From assembly GCF_000154785.2 (NCBI RefSeq), contig NC_015730.1, forward strand, positions 4,301,501 to 4,365,500: 64,000 nucleotides of DNA. The letters run 5' to 3'. Positions 9,191 through 19,902 of this stretch are shown here, in pieces (position 1 is the first letter of the stretch; each line of letters begins with the position of its first letter). Source of the stretch: Roseobacter litoralis Och 149 (GTDB taxonomy: Bacteria; Pseudomonadota; Alphaproteobacteria; Rhodobacterales; Rhodobacteraceae). The notes under the pieces are model-generated. The model saw only the letters and a list, made by a program, of their open reading frames with translations. It did no database searches and was not told the origin of the DNA. The translations under genes and the position numbers were made by a program.

Positions 9191-10954
9191 TTACAGTTCC
9201 ATGTACTCGTGGCCTTCGTCTTTACCGCCCGGATGGGTCACGGCCCCAAGATAGGTCGGCCCCACAAGTTGTGCGTATTTCCACAAGGCACCAGCACCAT
9301 AGATCGTCGGGCGCGCGCCCTTCCAGTTGGCTTTGCGCTCGGCCATGTCCTCTTCGGACACGTCAACGGAGATTGTCCCCTCAATCGCATTCAGGCTGAT
9401 CATATCGCCGTCTTCAAGCAGCGCGATTGGACCACCATGGGCAGCCTCTGGACCGACATGGCCGACACAAAAGCCACGCGTGGCCCCCGAGAAACGCCCA
9501 TCTGTGATCAGCGCGACTTTCTTGCCCATGCCCTGACCGGAAAGCGCCGCGGTCGTCGCCAGCATCTCGCGCATGCCGGGGCCGCCTGCTGGACCTTCGT
9601 TGCGAATGACAAAGACATCGCCTTCTTCATAGGTGCGGTTCTGGACGGCTTCAAACGCGTCCTGCTCACATTCAAAGATGCGCGCAGGGCCGGTGAACAG
9701 CAAATGCTGCGGTTCCATCCCGGCGATTTTCACGATGGCCCCTTCGGGGGCAAGATTGCCCTTGAGGCCGACGACGCCACCGGTTTTCGACAGCGGTGTT
9801 TCAATCGGATAGACAACGCGCCCGTCCGCTTCAAGGCTGACCTTGTCCAGTTCCTCGCCGATGGAATAGCCGGTGACGGTCATGCAATCCTCGTGCAACA
9901 GACCCGCCTTGCGCAGCTCTTTCATCACCACGGGCACGCCGCCCGCTTCGTACATGTCCTTGGCGACATACTGCCCGCCCGGTTTCAGATCGACGAAGTA
10001 GGGCGTGTCGCGGAAGATCTCGCAGACGTCTTCGAGGAAGAAATCGATGCCCGCCTCATGCGCCATGGCAGGCAGGTGCAGACCGGCGTTGGTCGACCCG
10101 CCCGTACAAGCGACGATCCGGGCTGCATTCTCAAAGGCCTGCCGCGTGCAGATATCGCGCGCGCGGATGTTCTTTTCGATCAGGTTCATGACGGCCGCAC
10201 CCGAGGCTTCGGCATAGGCGTCACGGGATTCGTACGGCGCAGGTGCCCCGGCAGAATTGGGCAACGCCAGACCGATGGCCTCGGATACACAGGCCATGGT
10301 GTTGGCGGTAAACTGCCCGCCACAGGCTCCGGCCGAGGGGCAGGCGACGCGTTCGAGCACTTCCAGCTCTGCTTCGGTCATCGTGCCGTTTTGCTGATGG
10401 CCCACCGCTTCGAACATGTCCTGAACGGTCAGATCGCGATCAACGTATTCCGCAGGCACGGACGCCCCCTTGGGCGCACGTCCCGGCAGGATCGACCCGC
10501 CATAAAGGAAAACCGATGGCACATTCAGACGGATCATCGCCATCATCATGCCCGGCAGGGATTTGTCGCAACCCGCCAGCCCCACAAGCGCGTCATAGCA
10601 ATGCCCGCGCATGGTTAGTTCGACCGTATCGGCAATCGCCTCGCGTGACGCCAGTGACGACCGCATGCCCTCATGGCCCATGGCGATGCCGTCGGTGACG
10701 GTGATGGTGGTGAATTCACGTGGCGTGCCGCTTTCGCGTTTCACACCCATCTTGACCGATTGCGCCTGACGGTTCAGGGCGATGTTACAGGGGGCTGCCT
10801 CGTTCCAGCAGGTGGCCACGCCAACAAGCGGTTGATGGATTTCTTCCTCTGTCATGCCCATCGCGTAATAATAGGACCGATGCGGCGCGCGTGAGGGCCC
10901 CTCGGTCACATGGCGGCTGGGCAGCTTGGATTTATCAAAGCGCTGGCTGGACAT
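9191..10954 (-). CDS. ilvD: Dihydroxy-acid dehydratase
   Basis: This 587-residue enzyme converts 2,3-dihydroxy-3-methylbutanoate and its homologue to 2-oxo acids in valine, leucine and isoleucine synthesis. Cluster-ligand cysteines are visible in [26 protein letters not shown] and [18 protein letters not shown]. The C-terminal [20 protein letters not shown] is canonical. The upstream frame continues, but ATG 10954 follows a good Shine-Dalgarno (GGAGAGA) and gives [20 protein letters not shown], the normal N-terminus. Transcribed alone, divergent from the ABC-like gene across 203 bases. Confidence 0.96.
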   Translation of the reverse strand: MSSQRFDKSKLPSRHVTEGPSRAPHRSYYYAMGMTEEEIHQPLVGVATCWNEAAPCNIALNRQAQSVKMGVKRESGTPREFTTITVTDGIAMGHEGMRSSLASREAIADTVELTMRGHCYDALVGLAGCDKSLPGMMMAMIRLNVPSVFLYGGSILPGRAPKGASVPAEYVDRDLTVQDMFEAVGHQQNGTMTEAELEVLERVACPSAGACGGQFTANTMACVSEAIGLALPNSAGAPAPYESRDAYAEASGAAVMNLIEKNIRARDICTRQAFENAARIVACTGGSTNAGLHLPAMAHEAGIDFFLEDVCEIFRDTPYFVDLKPGGQYVAKDMYEAGGVPVVMKELRKAGLLHEDCMTVTGYSIGEELDKVSLEADGRVVYPIETPLSKTGGVVGLKGNLAPEGAIVKIAGMEPQHLLFTGPARIFECEQDAFEAVQNRTYEEGDVFVIRNEGPAGGPGMREMLATTAALSGQGMGKKVALITDGRFSGATRGFCVGHVGPEAAHGGPIALLEDGDMISLNAIEGTISVDVSEEDMAERKANWKGARPTIYGAGALWKYAQLVGPTYLGAVTHPGGKDEGHEYMEL

Positions 10955-11157
10955 GGTGTCTCTCCGTAACAAAAACCTTGAACAGGCATAGCCAACCGCC
11001 CTGCGGGCCGCAAGGCTCAAGCGTAACGGCAGCCCACACATGCGTCCTTGTATTGATGTGCCCACAGACCTAAGTTGCACGTCAGGCAGGGACACTCACT
11101 GCTGTCGCCCTGCGGGTCCAGTCGGCCTGTCCTCAGGCCTATGACGAAAGCCGGTAT

Positions 11158-14100
11158 ATGGAATCCTCGATTTTTTCTTTCATCTGGAAGTATTCCAGAC
11201 GACAGCAGATTGTTCTGCTGTTGTTTACTGTTTTCACCTTCCCGTTTCTCTATGCCACGCTGGAGTTGCCCAAGCGGATCATCAACGACGCCATCGGTGC
11301 CACGTCTTCGATCGTTGAAATCTGGGATGGTATCCAAGTTTCGCAGGTCGAGTTCCTGATGATCTTGTGTGGGCTTTACCTGTTGTCGGTGCTGGTCCAC
11401 GGTTTGCTCAAGATGCGCCTGAACACCATGAAAGGTGTGCTGGCGGAACGCCTTTTGCGCAGGTTCCGCTTTCAGTTGGTGAGCCGCATGATGCGGTTCC
11501 CGCGCGCCTATTTCCGATCGACCTCGCAGGGTGAGCTTGTGTCGATGGTCACTTCCGAGGCCGAGCCGATGGGCGGTTTGATGGGGGACGCCGTGGCGCA
11601 GCCGGTCTTCCAGGCCGGGCAGATGTTGATCATCGTGGCCTTTTTGTTTGCGCAAAGCGTCTGGTTTGGCCTTGCGGGGATCGCGCTTATTCCCTTGCAG
11701 GCGTGGCTGATCCCCATGTTGCAACGGCAAATCAACCAGTTGAACAAAAGGCGGATTGTCGAGGTCCGCCAGTTCGCCGCTGAAATCGGCGAAACCGCTG
11801 CCGGTGTGACGGACCTGCGGACCAATGGTGGCTGGCGTTTTCGTCTGGCCGGATTCACGGACCGGCTGGGCCGCCTGTTCGACATTCGCTTTCAGATCTA
11901 CCAGAAAAAATTCTTCATGAAGTTCCTCAACAATTTCATCACACAGCTGACGCCATTCTTTTTCTATTCGGTCGGCGGCGTTCTGGCCATTCGCGGTGAT
12001 ATTACCGTGGGCGCGCTGGTGGCGGCACTCGCGGCGTATAAGGATCTGAGCTCGCCGTGGAAGGAGTTGCTGACCTACTACAATCAGGTGCAGGACATGT
12101 CCCTGCGATGGGAAATTGTGGTCGAGCGTTTCGCGCCCAAGGGCATGATTGAGGAAAGCCTGTTCGAAGGTGAGCCCGACGAAATGCCGCGTCTTGATGG
12201 CGCAATCTCGATGAAGAACGTGACCGTGCGCAACGCCGACGGCAATGCGGTGCTGGAAAACATCAATCTTGAGATTCCAGCAGGTGCGCGCGTTGCTGTC
12301 AAATCCACCAACCAGTCCGAGCGTATCGCTTTTGCCGAACTGTTGACGCGAGAGGTCATCCCCGCGCGGGGCGATATCACAATTGCCGGCAGGCATCTGA
12401 ATGAATTGCATCAAGCTGTTGTGGCCGCGCGCATCGGGTATGCACACTCGCGGCCCTACCTGTTTAACGGCACTTTGGGTGAAAACCTGTTCATGCCGCT
12501 CAAAACCAGCCCGAAAACCGTTTTGTGGGACCCACAGCACAAAGACAAAGCGGCAATCGAGGCGCAACGTTCCGGCAACAGTCTGGACAGCACCAAAGCG
12601 GACTGGCTCGACCCGCAGCTTGCCGGTCTGAATACCGCCGAAGAAATACGCGGATGGTGGTTCCATCTTGTCGAAGCCATGGGCACGGATGACATCATGT
12701 TCCGCCGCATGCTGGATGCGCGCATGGACCCGGCGAAACACCCGGAACTTGCGCAGCAGCTGGTTGATTTGCGCGATGACGTGCATGCGCGGCTACAGGA
12801 ACGGGGGCTTGCGTCGCTGGTCAATCGCTTTGACCCGGATGAGTTCAACCCGTCGGTCCCCTTGGGGGGGAACCTGATGTTCGCCTCGCCCAGAAAACAC
12901 ATCACGCAACAGAACCTTGCATCAGAGAGCAACTTTCTGCGCCTGTTCACCGAAATTGGCCTCGCAGAGCAGGGGATCGCCATTTCCCAGACGCTGATCG
13001 AAACGTTGCACCAGACCTTTGGCATGGATGGCACGAGCCACCCCCTGTTTACCGCACTGGGGATCGAAGAAGAACTGTATGAAAAGCTGGTAGATATCGC
13101 CATGCGCCGTAAGGACAGAGGCGATCAGGCGATCAGCGAAGAAGAATTCGCACTGTTGCTGACAGTGCCATTTGCCTTCACCGCAGAGCAGATAGGCCCG
13201 GGTTTTCCCGAAAGCTTCAAACAGGAAATCGTTGAAATCCGTAAAACCAAGAGCGAGGAAATTCGCAACCGCCTGAAGGACTTGTTTGTTCCTGTCGCGC
13301 CCGAGAATTACCTGCCGCGTCTGACGTTGATGGACAACGTTCTTTATGGGCGAATTGCGGCCTTTGCGGGTGTACAGGGCGAATTGATCGAGGACATCGT
13401 CGCCGAGGTGCTCGCGGAAAAAGGCCTGAAACGGCTCGTCGCAGAGACGGTCCTTGATGTTCCAACCGGGTTGGCGGGCTCGAATATGACGAACATCTTT
13501 CAGGAACGTGCAGCTTTCAGCAGGGCGGGCATCAAGCGGCCCGATATTCTCATCCTCGATACGGTTTTGGCCAGCCATGATGCAACGTCCCGCCAGCGCA
13601 CCCGGGCGCGCCTTCAGGAGTTGCTGCCCAAGACCACCATGATTTTCCTTGAGGATAATTTTGAAAACCCGCAGGCGTATGATCTGCATATCGAAATCAA
13701 AAATGGCCGGATTGACGGCGAATCCGATGTGGAAGAGGTTGAGGATGATGCCTCTGGCTCGGACGATCTGAGGCGTAAAATCCGGGTGATCTCGCGCACT
13801 GCGTTGTTTTCTGATCTGGAGGCGCGCAGTCAGCGGCTGCTGGCTTTCGCTGCTCAGTGGTATGACGCGCCCAAGGGCAAACAGATATTCTCAATGGGTG
13901 AGCGGGCGGATGCGGTCTATCTATGCCTCTCCGGCAACGCGATGATGAGCTATGTCGACAACTCCGGCACCCGTCAGGAAGTGACAAAGGTTGAGCCGGG
14001 GCGGTTGATTGGCGACCTCGCGATTATTCTGGATGAGCCGCGCCAGCTTGACCTGATCGCCCAGACAGACAGCCAGTTCCTGCGGATCGGCGCAGAGCAG

Positions 14101-14280
14101 TTTCGCGCCGTGATCGGGGACGATCCCGACGTGCTGATGAGCCTTTTGAAAACAGTGGCAAGCCATCTGTCTGGTGCTGCGGAAGTGCTGCGTGCATCAG
14201 GGGTGAGCATTCGCGAAGTTGCCGAAGAGCAGCAAGCCGCAGGGCGCTCGGATCAGCAGCGTTCAAAGGCAGCGGAATAG
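11158..14280 (+). CDS. ABC exporter-like protein with degenerate ATPase, long insertion and C-terminal cNMP-binding domain
   Basis: This is a 1040-residue protein. Residues about 15-310 form an ABC exporter membrane domain with six likely helices. From about 350 an ABC nucleotide-binding fold begins (MKNVTVRNADGNAVLENINL), but Walker A is replaced by PAGARVAVKSTNQSER (no GxxGxGKS/T), the Q-loop reads GYAHSRPYLFNG, and the signature region reads LAGSNMTNIFQERAAFSRA instead of LSGGQ. Walker B is LILDTVLASHD, with Thr where the catalytic Glu belongs. About 300 extra residues, many charged, separate the Q-loop from the signature. Residues about 880-1010 are a cyclic-nucleotide-binding domain (FSMGERADAVYLCLSGNAMM, GRLIGDLAII). 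ATP hydrolysis looks unlikely, so a regulatory or scaffold role is inferred. A CPBP protease gene follows 9 bases later. Confidence 0.8.
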   Translation: MESSIFSFIWKYSRRQQIVLLLFTVFTFPFLYATLELPKRIINDAIGATSSIVEIWDGIQVSQVEFLMILCGLYLLSVLVHGLLKMRLNTMKGVLAERLLRRFRFQLVSRMMRFPRAYFRSTSQGELVSMVTSEAEPMGGLMGDAVAQPVFQAGQMLIIVAFLFAQSVWFGLAGIALIPLQAWLIPMLQRQINQLNKRRIVEVRQFAAEIGETAAGVTDLRTNGGWRFRLAGFTDRLGRLFDIRFQIYQKKFFMKFLNNFITQLTPFFFYSVGGVLAIRGDITVGALVAALAAYKDLSSPWKELLTYYNQVQDMSLRWEIVVERFAPKGMIEESLFEGEPDEMPRLDGAISMKNVTVRNADGNAVLENINLEIPAGARVAVKSTNQSERIAFAELLTREVIPARGDITIAGRHLNELHQAVVAARIGYAHSRPYLFNGTLGENLFMPLKTSPKTVLWDPQHKDKAAIEAQRSGNSLDSTKADWLDPQLAGLNTAEEIRGWWFHLVEAMGTDDIMFRRMLDARMDPAKHPELAQQLVDLRDDVHARLQERGLASLVNRFDPDEFNPSVPLGGNLMFASPRKHITQQNLASESNFLRLFTEIGLAEQGIAISQTLIETLHQTFGMDGTSHPLFTALGIEEELYEKLVDIAMRRKDRGDQAISEEEFALLLTVPFAFTAEQIGPGFPESFKQEIVEIRKTKSEEIRNRLKDLFVPVAPENYLPRLTLMDNVLYGRIAAFAGVQGELIEDIVAEVLAEKGLKRLVAETVLDVPTGLAGSNMTNIFQERAAFSRAGIKRPDILILDTVLASHDATSRQRTRARLQELLPKTTMIFLEDNFENPQAYDLHIEIKNGRIDGESDVEEVEDDASGSDDLRRKIRVISRTALFSDLEARSQRLLAFAAQWYDAPKGKQIFSMGERADAVYLCLSGNAMMSYVDNSGTRQEVTKVEPGRLIGDLAIILDEPRQLDLIAQTDSQFLRIGAEQFRAVIGDDPDVLMSLLKTVASHLSGAAEVLRASGVSIREVAEEQQAAGRSDQQRSKAAE

Positions 14281-14289
14281 AGAGTTTGC

Positions 14290-15189
14290 GTGTCCTTGTT
14301 TAGAGCATACCGCGCACATGAGGCGCTGATTACACCGGCGCGGCCCAAGGCACAGGTTTGGCGGTTGGTGATTGGCGTGATCCTGATCGCAGGTGTTTTT
14401 CTGCTGGCCAATCAGTTTTTGCATCAGTCTCTTTTTACGCTTCTCGGCTCTGAAACCTATGGGGCGTTGACTGGCAGAGATGGCCAGATGTCACAGCTAT
14501 CGGTTATGTTCTTGTTGTTATCGTTCGGCCTGCTGACGGTGGCGGTTACCGTCGCGCTGAAGGTCGCCCATAACCGGGGCATATCCGCCGTCTTTGGGAA
14601 CGCCACCCTGTTTCGCAGCCAGTTTACCGTGGTTCTGCTGATGCTTGTGATCCTTAACGCTGCGGTATTTGCGCTGCCGCCTTGGGACATGGGCGCGCCG
14701 TTGGTGCCCAATGTGAACTTCGGCGCTTGGCTTGTGGTGCTCCCTTTTGCGATCGTTGCGATCATCGTGCAGGTCAGTGCCGAGGAAATCCTGTTTCGCG
14801 GGTATCTGCAGCAACAACTGGCGGCACGCTTCAGATCGCCGCTGATCTTTCTTTTGGTGCCGTCGGTGTTGTTTGGTCTGGGGCACTATATGCCTGAAGA
14901 GGCCGGGGAAAACGCCAATATCATCATGGTCTGGTCAGTGATTTTCGGCGTTCTGATGGCTGATCTGACGGCGCGTGCTGGCACACTGGGACCAGCGATT
15001 GCCGTGCATTTCGTCAATAACGTCATCGCCATCCTTTTTGTCTCAATGCCCGACAGCCTGTCTGGTCTGGCGCTCTATCTCAGCCCCTTTGCCCTGACTG
15101 ACACCCAAGAGCTGCGCGCTTGGCTGCCGGTAGAATTCGCCATGATGGTGGTAACGTGGCTGGCGGCCCGATTGGCGATCCGGCGCTGA
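14290..15189 (+). CDS. CPBP-family intramembrane glutamic endopeptidase
   Basis: This 299-residue multi-pass membrane protein has a GTG start at 14290. The conserved CPBP (Abi) motifs are present: EEILFRG (the EExxxR motif), FGLGHYMPE with the conserved His, and HFVNNVIAI with HxxxN. Such proteases include Rce1-like CAAX processing enzymes and bacteriocin-immunity proteins. In most bacteria the substrate is unknown. It begins 9 bases after the pseudo-ABC/cNMP gene, so the two are likely cotranscribed and may work together at the inner membrane (inference). Confidence 0.88.
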   Translation: MSLFRAYRAHEALITPARPKAQVWRLVIGVILIAGVFLLANQFLHQSLFTLLGSETYGALTGRDGQMSQLSVMFLLLSFGLLTVAVTVALKVAHNRGISAVFGNATLFRSQFTVVLLMLVILNAAVFALPPWDMGAPLVPNVNFGAWLVVLPFAIVAIIVQVSAEEILFRGYLQQQLAARFRSPLIFLLVPSVLFGLGHYMPEEAGENANIIMVWSVIFGVLMADLTARAGTLGPAIAVHFVNNVIAILFVSMPDSLSGLALYLSPFALTDTQELRAWLPVEFAMMVVTWLAARLAIRR

Positions 15190-15247
15190 TTGCACTTTCC
15201 CGCGAGGGCGATTATCTAAAGCTGAACAAGGCCACAGGGGCGTCGCT

Positions 15248-16192
15248 ATGAACTGGATCACCAATTACGTCCGCCCGCGGATCAATTCGATTTTTTCGCG
15301 CAGAGAGACACCAGACAATCTTTGGACCAAATGCCCGGAATGCGGCACGATGCTTTTTCATCGCGAGGTGTCGGACAATCTGAATGTCTGCACCAGTTGC
15401 GATCATCATATGAACATCACCGCCCGCGATCGGTTGACTGCATTGTTCGATGGCGGTGTTTTCACGGATGTTGAAGTCACGCCGCCAACCGTTGATCCGC
15501 TCGGGTTTCGGGATCAGAAAAAATACCCGGATCGTTTGAAGGCGGCCCAGAAAGAAACATCGGAAGCCGAAGCAATGCTTGTCGGCTGTGGGGAAATCGG
15601 TCGCACACCCATTGTTGCCGCTGCGCAGGACTTTTCGTTCATGGCGGGATCCATGGGCATGTATGTGGGCAATGCCATCATTGCAGCCGCGCAGGAAGCG
15701 GTCCGGCTCAAGCGCCCGTTGATCCTGTTTTCCGCCGCCGGTGGCGCGCGCATGCAGGAGGGTATTTTGTCGCTGATGCAGATGCCGCGCACGACAGTTG
15801 CGGTGCAAATGCTCAAAGAGGCGGGTCTGCCTTATATCGTCGTGCTGACCCATCCGACCACGGGCGGTGTGACAGCCAGCTACGCCATGCTGGGGGATGT
15901 GCATATTGCCGAACCCAATGCGCTGATATGTTTTGCCGGTCCGCGTGTGATCGAACAGACAATCCGTGAAAAGCTGCCCGAGGGTTTTCAGCGCGCTGAA
16001 TACCTGCTGGATCATGGCATGCTGGACCGGGTGACACACCGCATGAAAATGCGGGATGAACTGATCACCATCACGCGCATGTTGCTGGGCCTGCCACCCG
16101 CTGTGCGGGGGGATTTGCCGCCGCCTGATCCGAATGCAGCACCGTTGAGCGAAGGCGCGTCAGAGACTTCATCGGATAGTGCCGGGAAATGA
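15248..16192 (+). CDS. accD: Acetyl-CoA carboxylase carboxyltransferase subunit beta
   Basis: This 314-residue protein begins [20 protein letters not shown] and has the N-terminal zinc ribbon CPECGTMLF...CTSCDHHM (two CxxC pairs). The carboxyltransferase core includes [24 protein letters not shown] and [16 protein letters not shown]. With AccA it transfers CO2 from biotin to acetyl-CoA, the first step of fatty acid synthesis. The stop overlaps folC by 4 bases (ATGA), the common accD-folC arrangement. Confidence 0.97.
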   Translation: MNWITNYVRPRINSIFSRRETPDNLWTKCPECGTMLFHREVSDNLNVCTSCDHHMNITARDRLTALFDGGVFTDVEVTPPTVDPLGFRDQKKYPDRLKAAQKETSEAEAMLVGCGEIGRTPIVAAAQDFSFMAGSMGMYVGNAIIAAAQEAVRLKRPLILFSAAGGARMQEGILSLMQMPRTTVAVQMLKEAGLPYIVVLTHPTTGGVTASYAMLGDVHIAEPNALICFAGPRVIEQTIREKLPEGFQRAEYLLDHGMLDRVTHRMKMRDELITITRMLLGLPPAVRGDLPPPDPNAAPLSEGASETSSDSAGK

Positions 16193-17463
16193 ACGCTCAG
16201 TCGTCTGACGTTATTCTTGAGCGGATGATGGCGTTGCATCCCAAGGTGATCGACCTCACGCTGGACCGCGTCTGGCGGCTGTTGGATGCGCTGGGCAATC
16301 CGCAACGCAATCTGCCGCCTGTGATCCACATCGCAGGCACGAATGGCAAAGGCTCGACACAAGCGATGATCCGCGCCGGGCTGGAGGCTGCGGGAAAGTC
16401 TGTTCACGCCTATACCAGTCCGCATCTGGCGCGCTTTCACGAACGCATCCGTGTGGCGGGAGATTTGATTTCCGAAGCAGACCTCACGGCAGTGCTCGAT
16501 GAATGCTACGCCGCGAACGGGGGTGGCGACATCACCTATTTCGAAATCACTACCTGTGCCGCCCTGCTGGCGTTTTCGCGCACATCCGCCGATTTTACGC
16601 TGCTTGAGGTTGGTCTGGGCGGGCGGCTGGATGCGACGAATGTGGTGGATGACCCGGTGCTGACCATGATCACGCCGGTCTCCATGGACCACGAGCAGTT
16701 TCTTGGGGATACGCTGCGCAAGATTGCTTTTGAAAAGGCGGGCATTATCAAACCGGGCGTGCCCTGCATCGTGTCGCGTCAGGCCGATGATGGCATGGAG
16801 GTTATCGAAGAGGTCGCACGCCGTCACGCAGCGCCGCTGCTGGCCTATGGGCAGCAGTGGCACGTGGGGCCTGATCGCGATCGGATCAGCTATCAGGATG
16901 ATACCGGCTTGCTGGATTTACCGATGCCCAACCTGCCCGGCGCGCATCAGATTATGAACGCGGGCGCGGCACTGACCGCTCTGCGCCATCTCGGGTTTGA
17001 CGAACACGCCGCCGAAGCTGCGGTCACAACCGCCTTCTGGCCCGCCCGTATGCAGCGCCTGAAAACCGGGCCTCTGACGGATGCCGCACCGCAGGCGGAG
17101 CTTTGGCTTGATGGGGGGCATAACCCCGCAGCGGGTGATGCACTGGCCGCGCACCTTCAAACCCTGTCTGAGCGGCCAACGCGTCTGATTTGCGGGATGT
17201 TGAACACCAAGGATATCGACGGGTATCTGCGCCCGCTGGCCGCTGTGACGCAGGATCTGACCGCTGTGTCCATTCCCGGTGAAGCCAGCACACTACCTGC
17301 CGAGGCCACCGCCGAAGCGGCACGCGATGTCGGATTTTCGGCGGATGTGGCGGATGATGTGGGGGCGGCGCTGGCGAAAATCGTCGCAACCACGCCACAG
17401 GCGCGGGTGCTGATTTGCGGCTCGCTCTATCTGGCCGGTGCGATCTTGCGCGAAAACGGGTAG
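16189..17463 (+). CDS. folC: Bifunctional dihydrofolate/folylpolyglutamate synthase
   Basis: This 424-residue Mur-ligase-family enzyme adds glutamate to dihydropteroate and tetrahydrofolate. The ATP loop is [15 protein letters not shown] (about residues 43-58). [42 protein letters not shown] and the C-terminal [13 protein letters not shown] are all family motifs. It is coupled to accD by a 4-base overlap. It converges on zapE, whose stop lies only 5 bases away on the other strand. Confidence 0.96.
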   Translation: MNAQSSDVILERMMALHPKVIDLTLDRVWRLLDALGNPQRNLPPVIHIAGTNGKGSTQAMIRAGLEAAGKSVHAYTSPHLARFHERIRVAGDLISEADLTAVLDECYAANGGGDITYFEITTCAALLAFSRTSADFTLLEVGLGGRLDATNVVDDPVLTMITPVSMDHEQFLGDTLRKIAFEKAGIIKPGVPCIVSRQADDGMEVIEEVARRHAAPLLAYGQQWHVGPDRDRISYQDDTGLLDLPMPNLPGAHQIMNAGAALTALRHLGFDEHAAEAAVTTAFWPARMQRLKTGPLTDAAPQAELWLDGGHNPAAGDALAAHLQTLSERPTRLICGMLNTKDIDGYLRPLAAVTQDLTAVSIPGEASTLPAEATAEAARDVGFSADVADDVGAALAKIVATTPQARVLICGSLYLAGAILRENG

Positions 17464-17468
17464 GGGCG

Positions 17469-18527
17469 CTATTGCCCCCAGTCGCTCCCCTGCATCTCGC
17501 GCAGTCTTGAGGCCGTGCGTTCGAACTCAAACGTGCCTTCGCCCTCGACATAGAGCATTTCCGGTTTCGCCGCTGCCGAGCAGATCAGGCGCACCTTGGC
17601 CTCGTAAAGCGCATCAATCAGCGTCACGAACCGCTTCGCCTCATTGAAGTTCGAGCGGGACAAAGAGGGAATACCGTCGATCATCAGCACTTTTACAGCT
17701 TCGGCCAGGGTCAGATAATCTGCGGGCCCCAATGGCTTGCCGCAAAGGTCGTGAAACCCGGCGCGCGCCACGCTGTTGCGGAAGGCCGGGAGTTCGACAT
17801 CCCGACCTTTGACCTTGAGGATAAGCGGGGTGCCCGGCCCCCCGGCCAGATCGTCCCAAACCGCATCCATGGCCTTGCGCGCGTCAGAATTGACCGGCGT
17901 GAAATAGACCTGCTGCCCCCCGAGCCGGTCCTGTCGGTAATCGGTCGGGCTGACCAATTCATGCACGACCATGCGCTCTTTGATCAGGGCGATGAACGGC
18001 AGGAAAAGATCGCGGTTCAACCCATTTTTATAGAGCTCATCCGGATGCCGGTTCGACGTGGTGATGACCACGACGCCCGCGCTGAACAGCGCCTCAAACA
18101 GACGGCCGACGATCATCGCGTCGGTAATATCGCTGATCTGCATCTCGTCAAAGGCGAGCAAGCGCACGGAGGCGGCAACATCGGCGGCAACCGGGCTGAT
18201 CGCGTCTTCGACGCCGGATTTGCGCACCTCATGCATGGCGGCGTGTATTTCCTGCATGAAGGCATGAAAATGCACGCGGCGCGCTGGAATGCCGTCAAGG
18301 TGCTCCACGAACAGATCCATCAACATGGATTTTCCGCGCCCCACGCCCCCCCAGAAATAGACACCCTTTGGCGGTTCCGGTGCCTTGCGGAACAGCCCTT
18401 TCTTGACGGGCTGCAACAGGGCGTCATGCACACGTTCAAATTCGGGCAAAGCCGCAATCTGCGCCGGATCGGCGATGAGCGTGCCGTCTTGCGTGAGGCT
18501 CATGTAGTGTTGCGACAGGCTGGTCAT
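17469..18527 (-). CDS. zapE: Cell division protein ZapE / AFG1-like ATPase
   Basis: This 352-residue P-loop ATPase has Walker A in YFWGGVGRGKSMLMDLF, Walker B in RLLAFDEMQISDITDAM and TTSNRHPDELYKNGLNRDLF. ZapE binds FtsZ and affects division. The mitochondrial AFG1/LACE1 relatives handle membrane protein turnover. The frame is open for 41 more codons upstream, but ATG 18527 (MTSLSQHYMSLTQDG) follows GGGGA and matches the expected family N-terminus. It is divergent from the MFS gene at 18661. Confidence 0.92.
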   Translation of the reverse strand: MTSLSQHYMSLTQDGTLIADPAQIAALPEFERVHDALLQPVKKGLFRKAPEPPKGVYFWGGVGRGKSMLMDLFVEHLDGIPARRVHFHAFMQEIHAAMHEVRKSGVEDAISPVAADVAASVRLLAFDEMQISDITDAMIVGRLFEALFSAGVVVITTSNRHPDELYKNGLNRDLFLPFIALIKERMVVHELVSPTDYRQDRLGGQQVYFTPVNSDARKAMDAVWDDLAGGPGTPLILKVKGRDVELPAFRNSVARAGFHDLCGKPLGPADYLTLAEAVKVLMIDGIPSLSRSNFNEAKRFVTLIDALYEAKVRLICSAAAKPEMLYVEGEGTFEFERTASRLREMQGSDWGQ

Positions 18528-18660
18528 AATCCCCAATAGCGACTGTGGCTGCGCGAGAAAAGAGGCGGGTGATATCAAGAATTGTGCGGTGGGCATAAAA
18601 ACTGCTGATTTGACGTTTTGATCCGACATCGTAGTCTGCCCACACATCAAGGATCACATT

Positions 18661-19902
18661 TTGCCCAAACCCGCCCCACTTTTCACGCCGGTTCTGATTG
18701 TTGGCTGCGCGATCATCATCGTCAGCTTTGCGATCCGGTCGACCTTTGGCGTGTTCCAGATTCCAATTGCTGAGGAGTTTGGGTGGCTGCGGGCCGAATT
18801 CTCCCTTGCGATTGCGATCCAGAACCTGGCCTGGGGGATCGGTCAGCCGCTTTTCGGCGCGCTGGCAGAGAAGATTGGCGACAGAAAGTCGATCGTGCTC
18901 GGTGCCATCATTTACGCGCTGGGGCTTTTGCTGTCGGCAGGGGCCAGCACGCCTATTGAGCATCAGCTTTATGCGTGGCTCTTAGGCTTTGGGATTGCGG
19001 GCACCGGGTTTGGCGTGATCCTCGCCGTTGTGGGGCGTGCGTCCTCTGCCGAAAACCGGTCCATGTCGCTGGCGATTGTCTCTGCGGCAGGCAGCGGTGG
19101 GCAGATATTTGGACCGCCCATCGCGGAATGGTTGCTGTCTTTCATGTCGTGGCAGGCGACTTTTGTGGTTTTTGCTGTCGCGATCCTCGCCATTCTTTTG
19201 ACGCTACCGATGATGCGCGCACCGGCCATGGCCACAAAAACCGACCTTGAGGAAAGCCTCAAGGAGATCCTTGGCAAGGCCTTTCGGGACCCGTCTTTTA
19301 CCTTCATCTACCTCGGGTTCTTTTCCTGCGGGTATCAGCTTGGGTTCATCACGGCGCATTTACCCGCCTTTGTGACCGAGCTATGCGGTCCGATCATGCC
19401 GGGTGGTATGCTCGACAGTATGGGGATCAGTACGACCTCTGCATTGGGGGCGGTGGCTATTTCCCTCATCGGGCTTGCCAATATCGCGGGTACGTTGCTG
19501 GCTGGTTGGGCCGGTAAATACTATTCCAAGAAATACCTGCTGGCCGGAATTTATACGGCGCGAACGGTTGTCGGGGCGCTGTTCATCATGTTCCCGATCA
19601 CACCGACGAGCGTCATTCTTTTCTCGCTCGCCATGGGGTCACTGTGGTTGGCGACCATTCCGCTGACCTCGGGGCTGATCGCGCATATCTACGGGCTGCG
19701 CTATATGGGCACTCTGTATGGTATCGTGTTCCTGAGCCATCAGTTGGGGGGCTTTCTGGGCATCTGGCTGGGTGGGCGCATGTATGATGTCTACGGGGAT
19801 TATACGCTGGTGTGGTGGATCGGTCTGGCCGTCGGGGCGTTCAGCGCAGTCATACATCTGCCGATACGCGAACGGCGGCTGGAAGGGTTGCAGACCGTTT
19901 AG
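18661..19902 (+). CDS. MFS transporter (OFA/monocarboxylate-like)
   Basis: This 413-residue protein has twelve probable membrane helices. The signature regions are FGVFQIPIAEEFGWLRAEFS near the N-terminus, GQPLFGALAEKIGDRKSIVLG between helices 2 and 3, and SHQLGGFLGIWLGGRMYDVYG near the end, resembling the oxalate/formate-monocarboxylate branch of the major facilitator superfamily. The start is TTG at 18661 with AAGGA about 8 bases upstream. A downstream start cannot be excluded. The substrate is unknown. Its stop overlaps the hydrolase gene on the other strand by 4 bases. Confidence 0.85.
   Translation: MPKPAPLFTPVLIVGCAIIIVSFAIRSTFGVFQIPIAEEFGWLRAEFSLAIAIQNLAWGIGQPLFGALAEKIGDRKSIVLGAIIYALGLLLSAGASTPIEHQLYAWLLGFGIAGTGFGVILAVVGRASSAENRSMSLAIVSAAGSGGQIFGPPIAEWLLSFMSWQATFVVFAVAILAILLTLPMMRAPAMATKTDLEESLKEILGKAFRDPSFTFIYLGFFSCGYQLGFITAHLPAFVTELCGPIMPGGMLDSMGISTTSALGAVAISLIGLANIAGTLLAGWAGKYYSKKYLLAGIYTARTVVGALFIMFPITPTSVILFSLAMGSLWLATIPLTSGLIAHIYGLRYMGTLYGIVFLSHQLGGFLGIWLGGRMYDVYGDYTLVWWIGLAVGAFSAVIHLPIRERRLEGLQTV

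Noticed and set aside
9056..10618. 520-residue plus-strand frame across ilvD
   Set aside because: It is the shadow of ilvD, whose minus-strand translation carries the full family motifs.
11017..12786. 589-residue minus-strand frame under the ABC-like gene
   Set aside because: It is opposite a clear membrane-transporter frame and looks like shadow composition.
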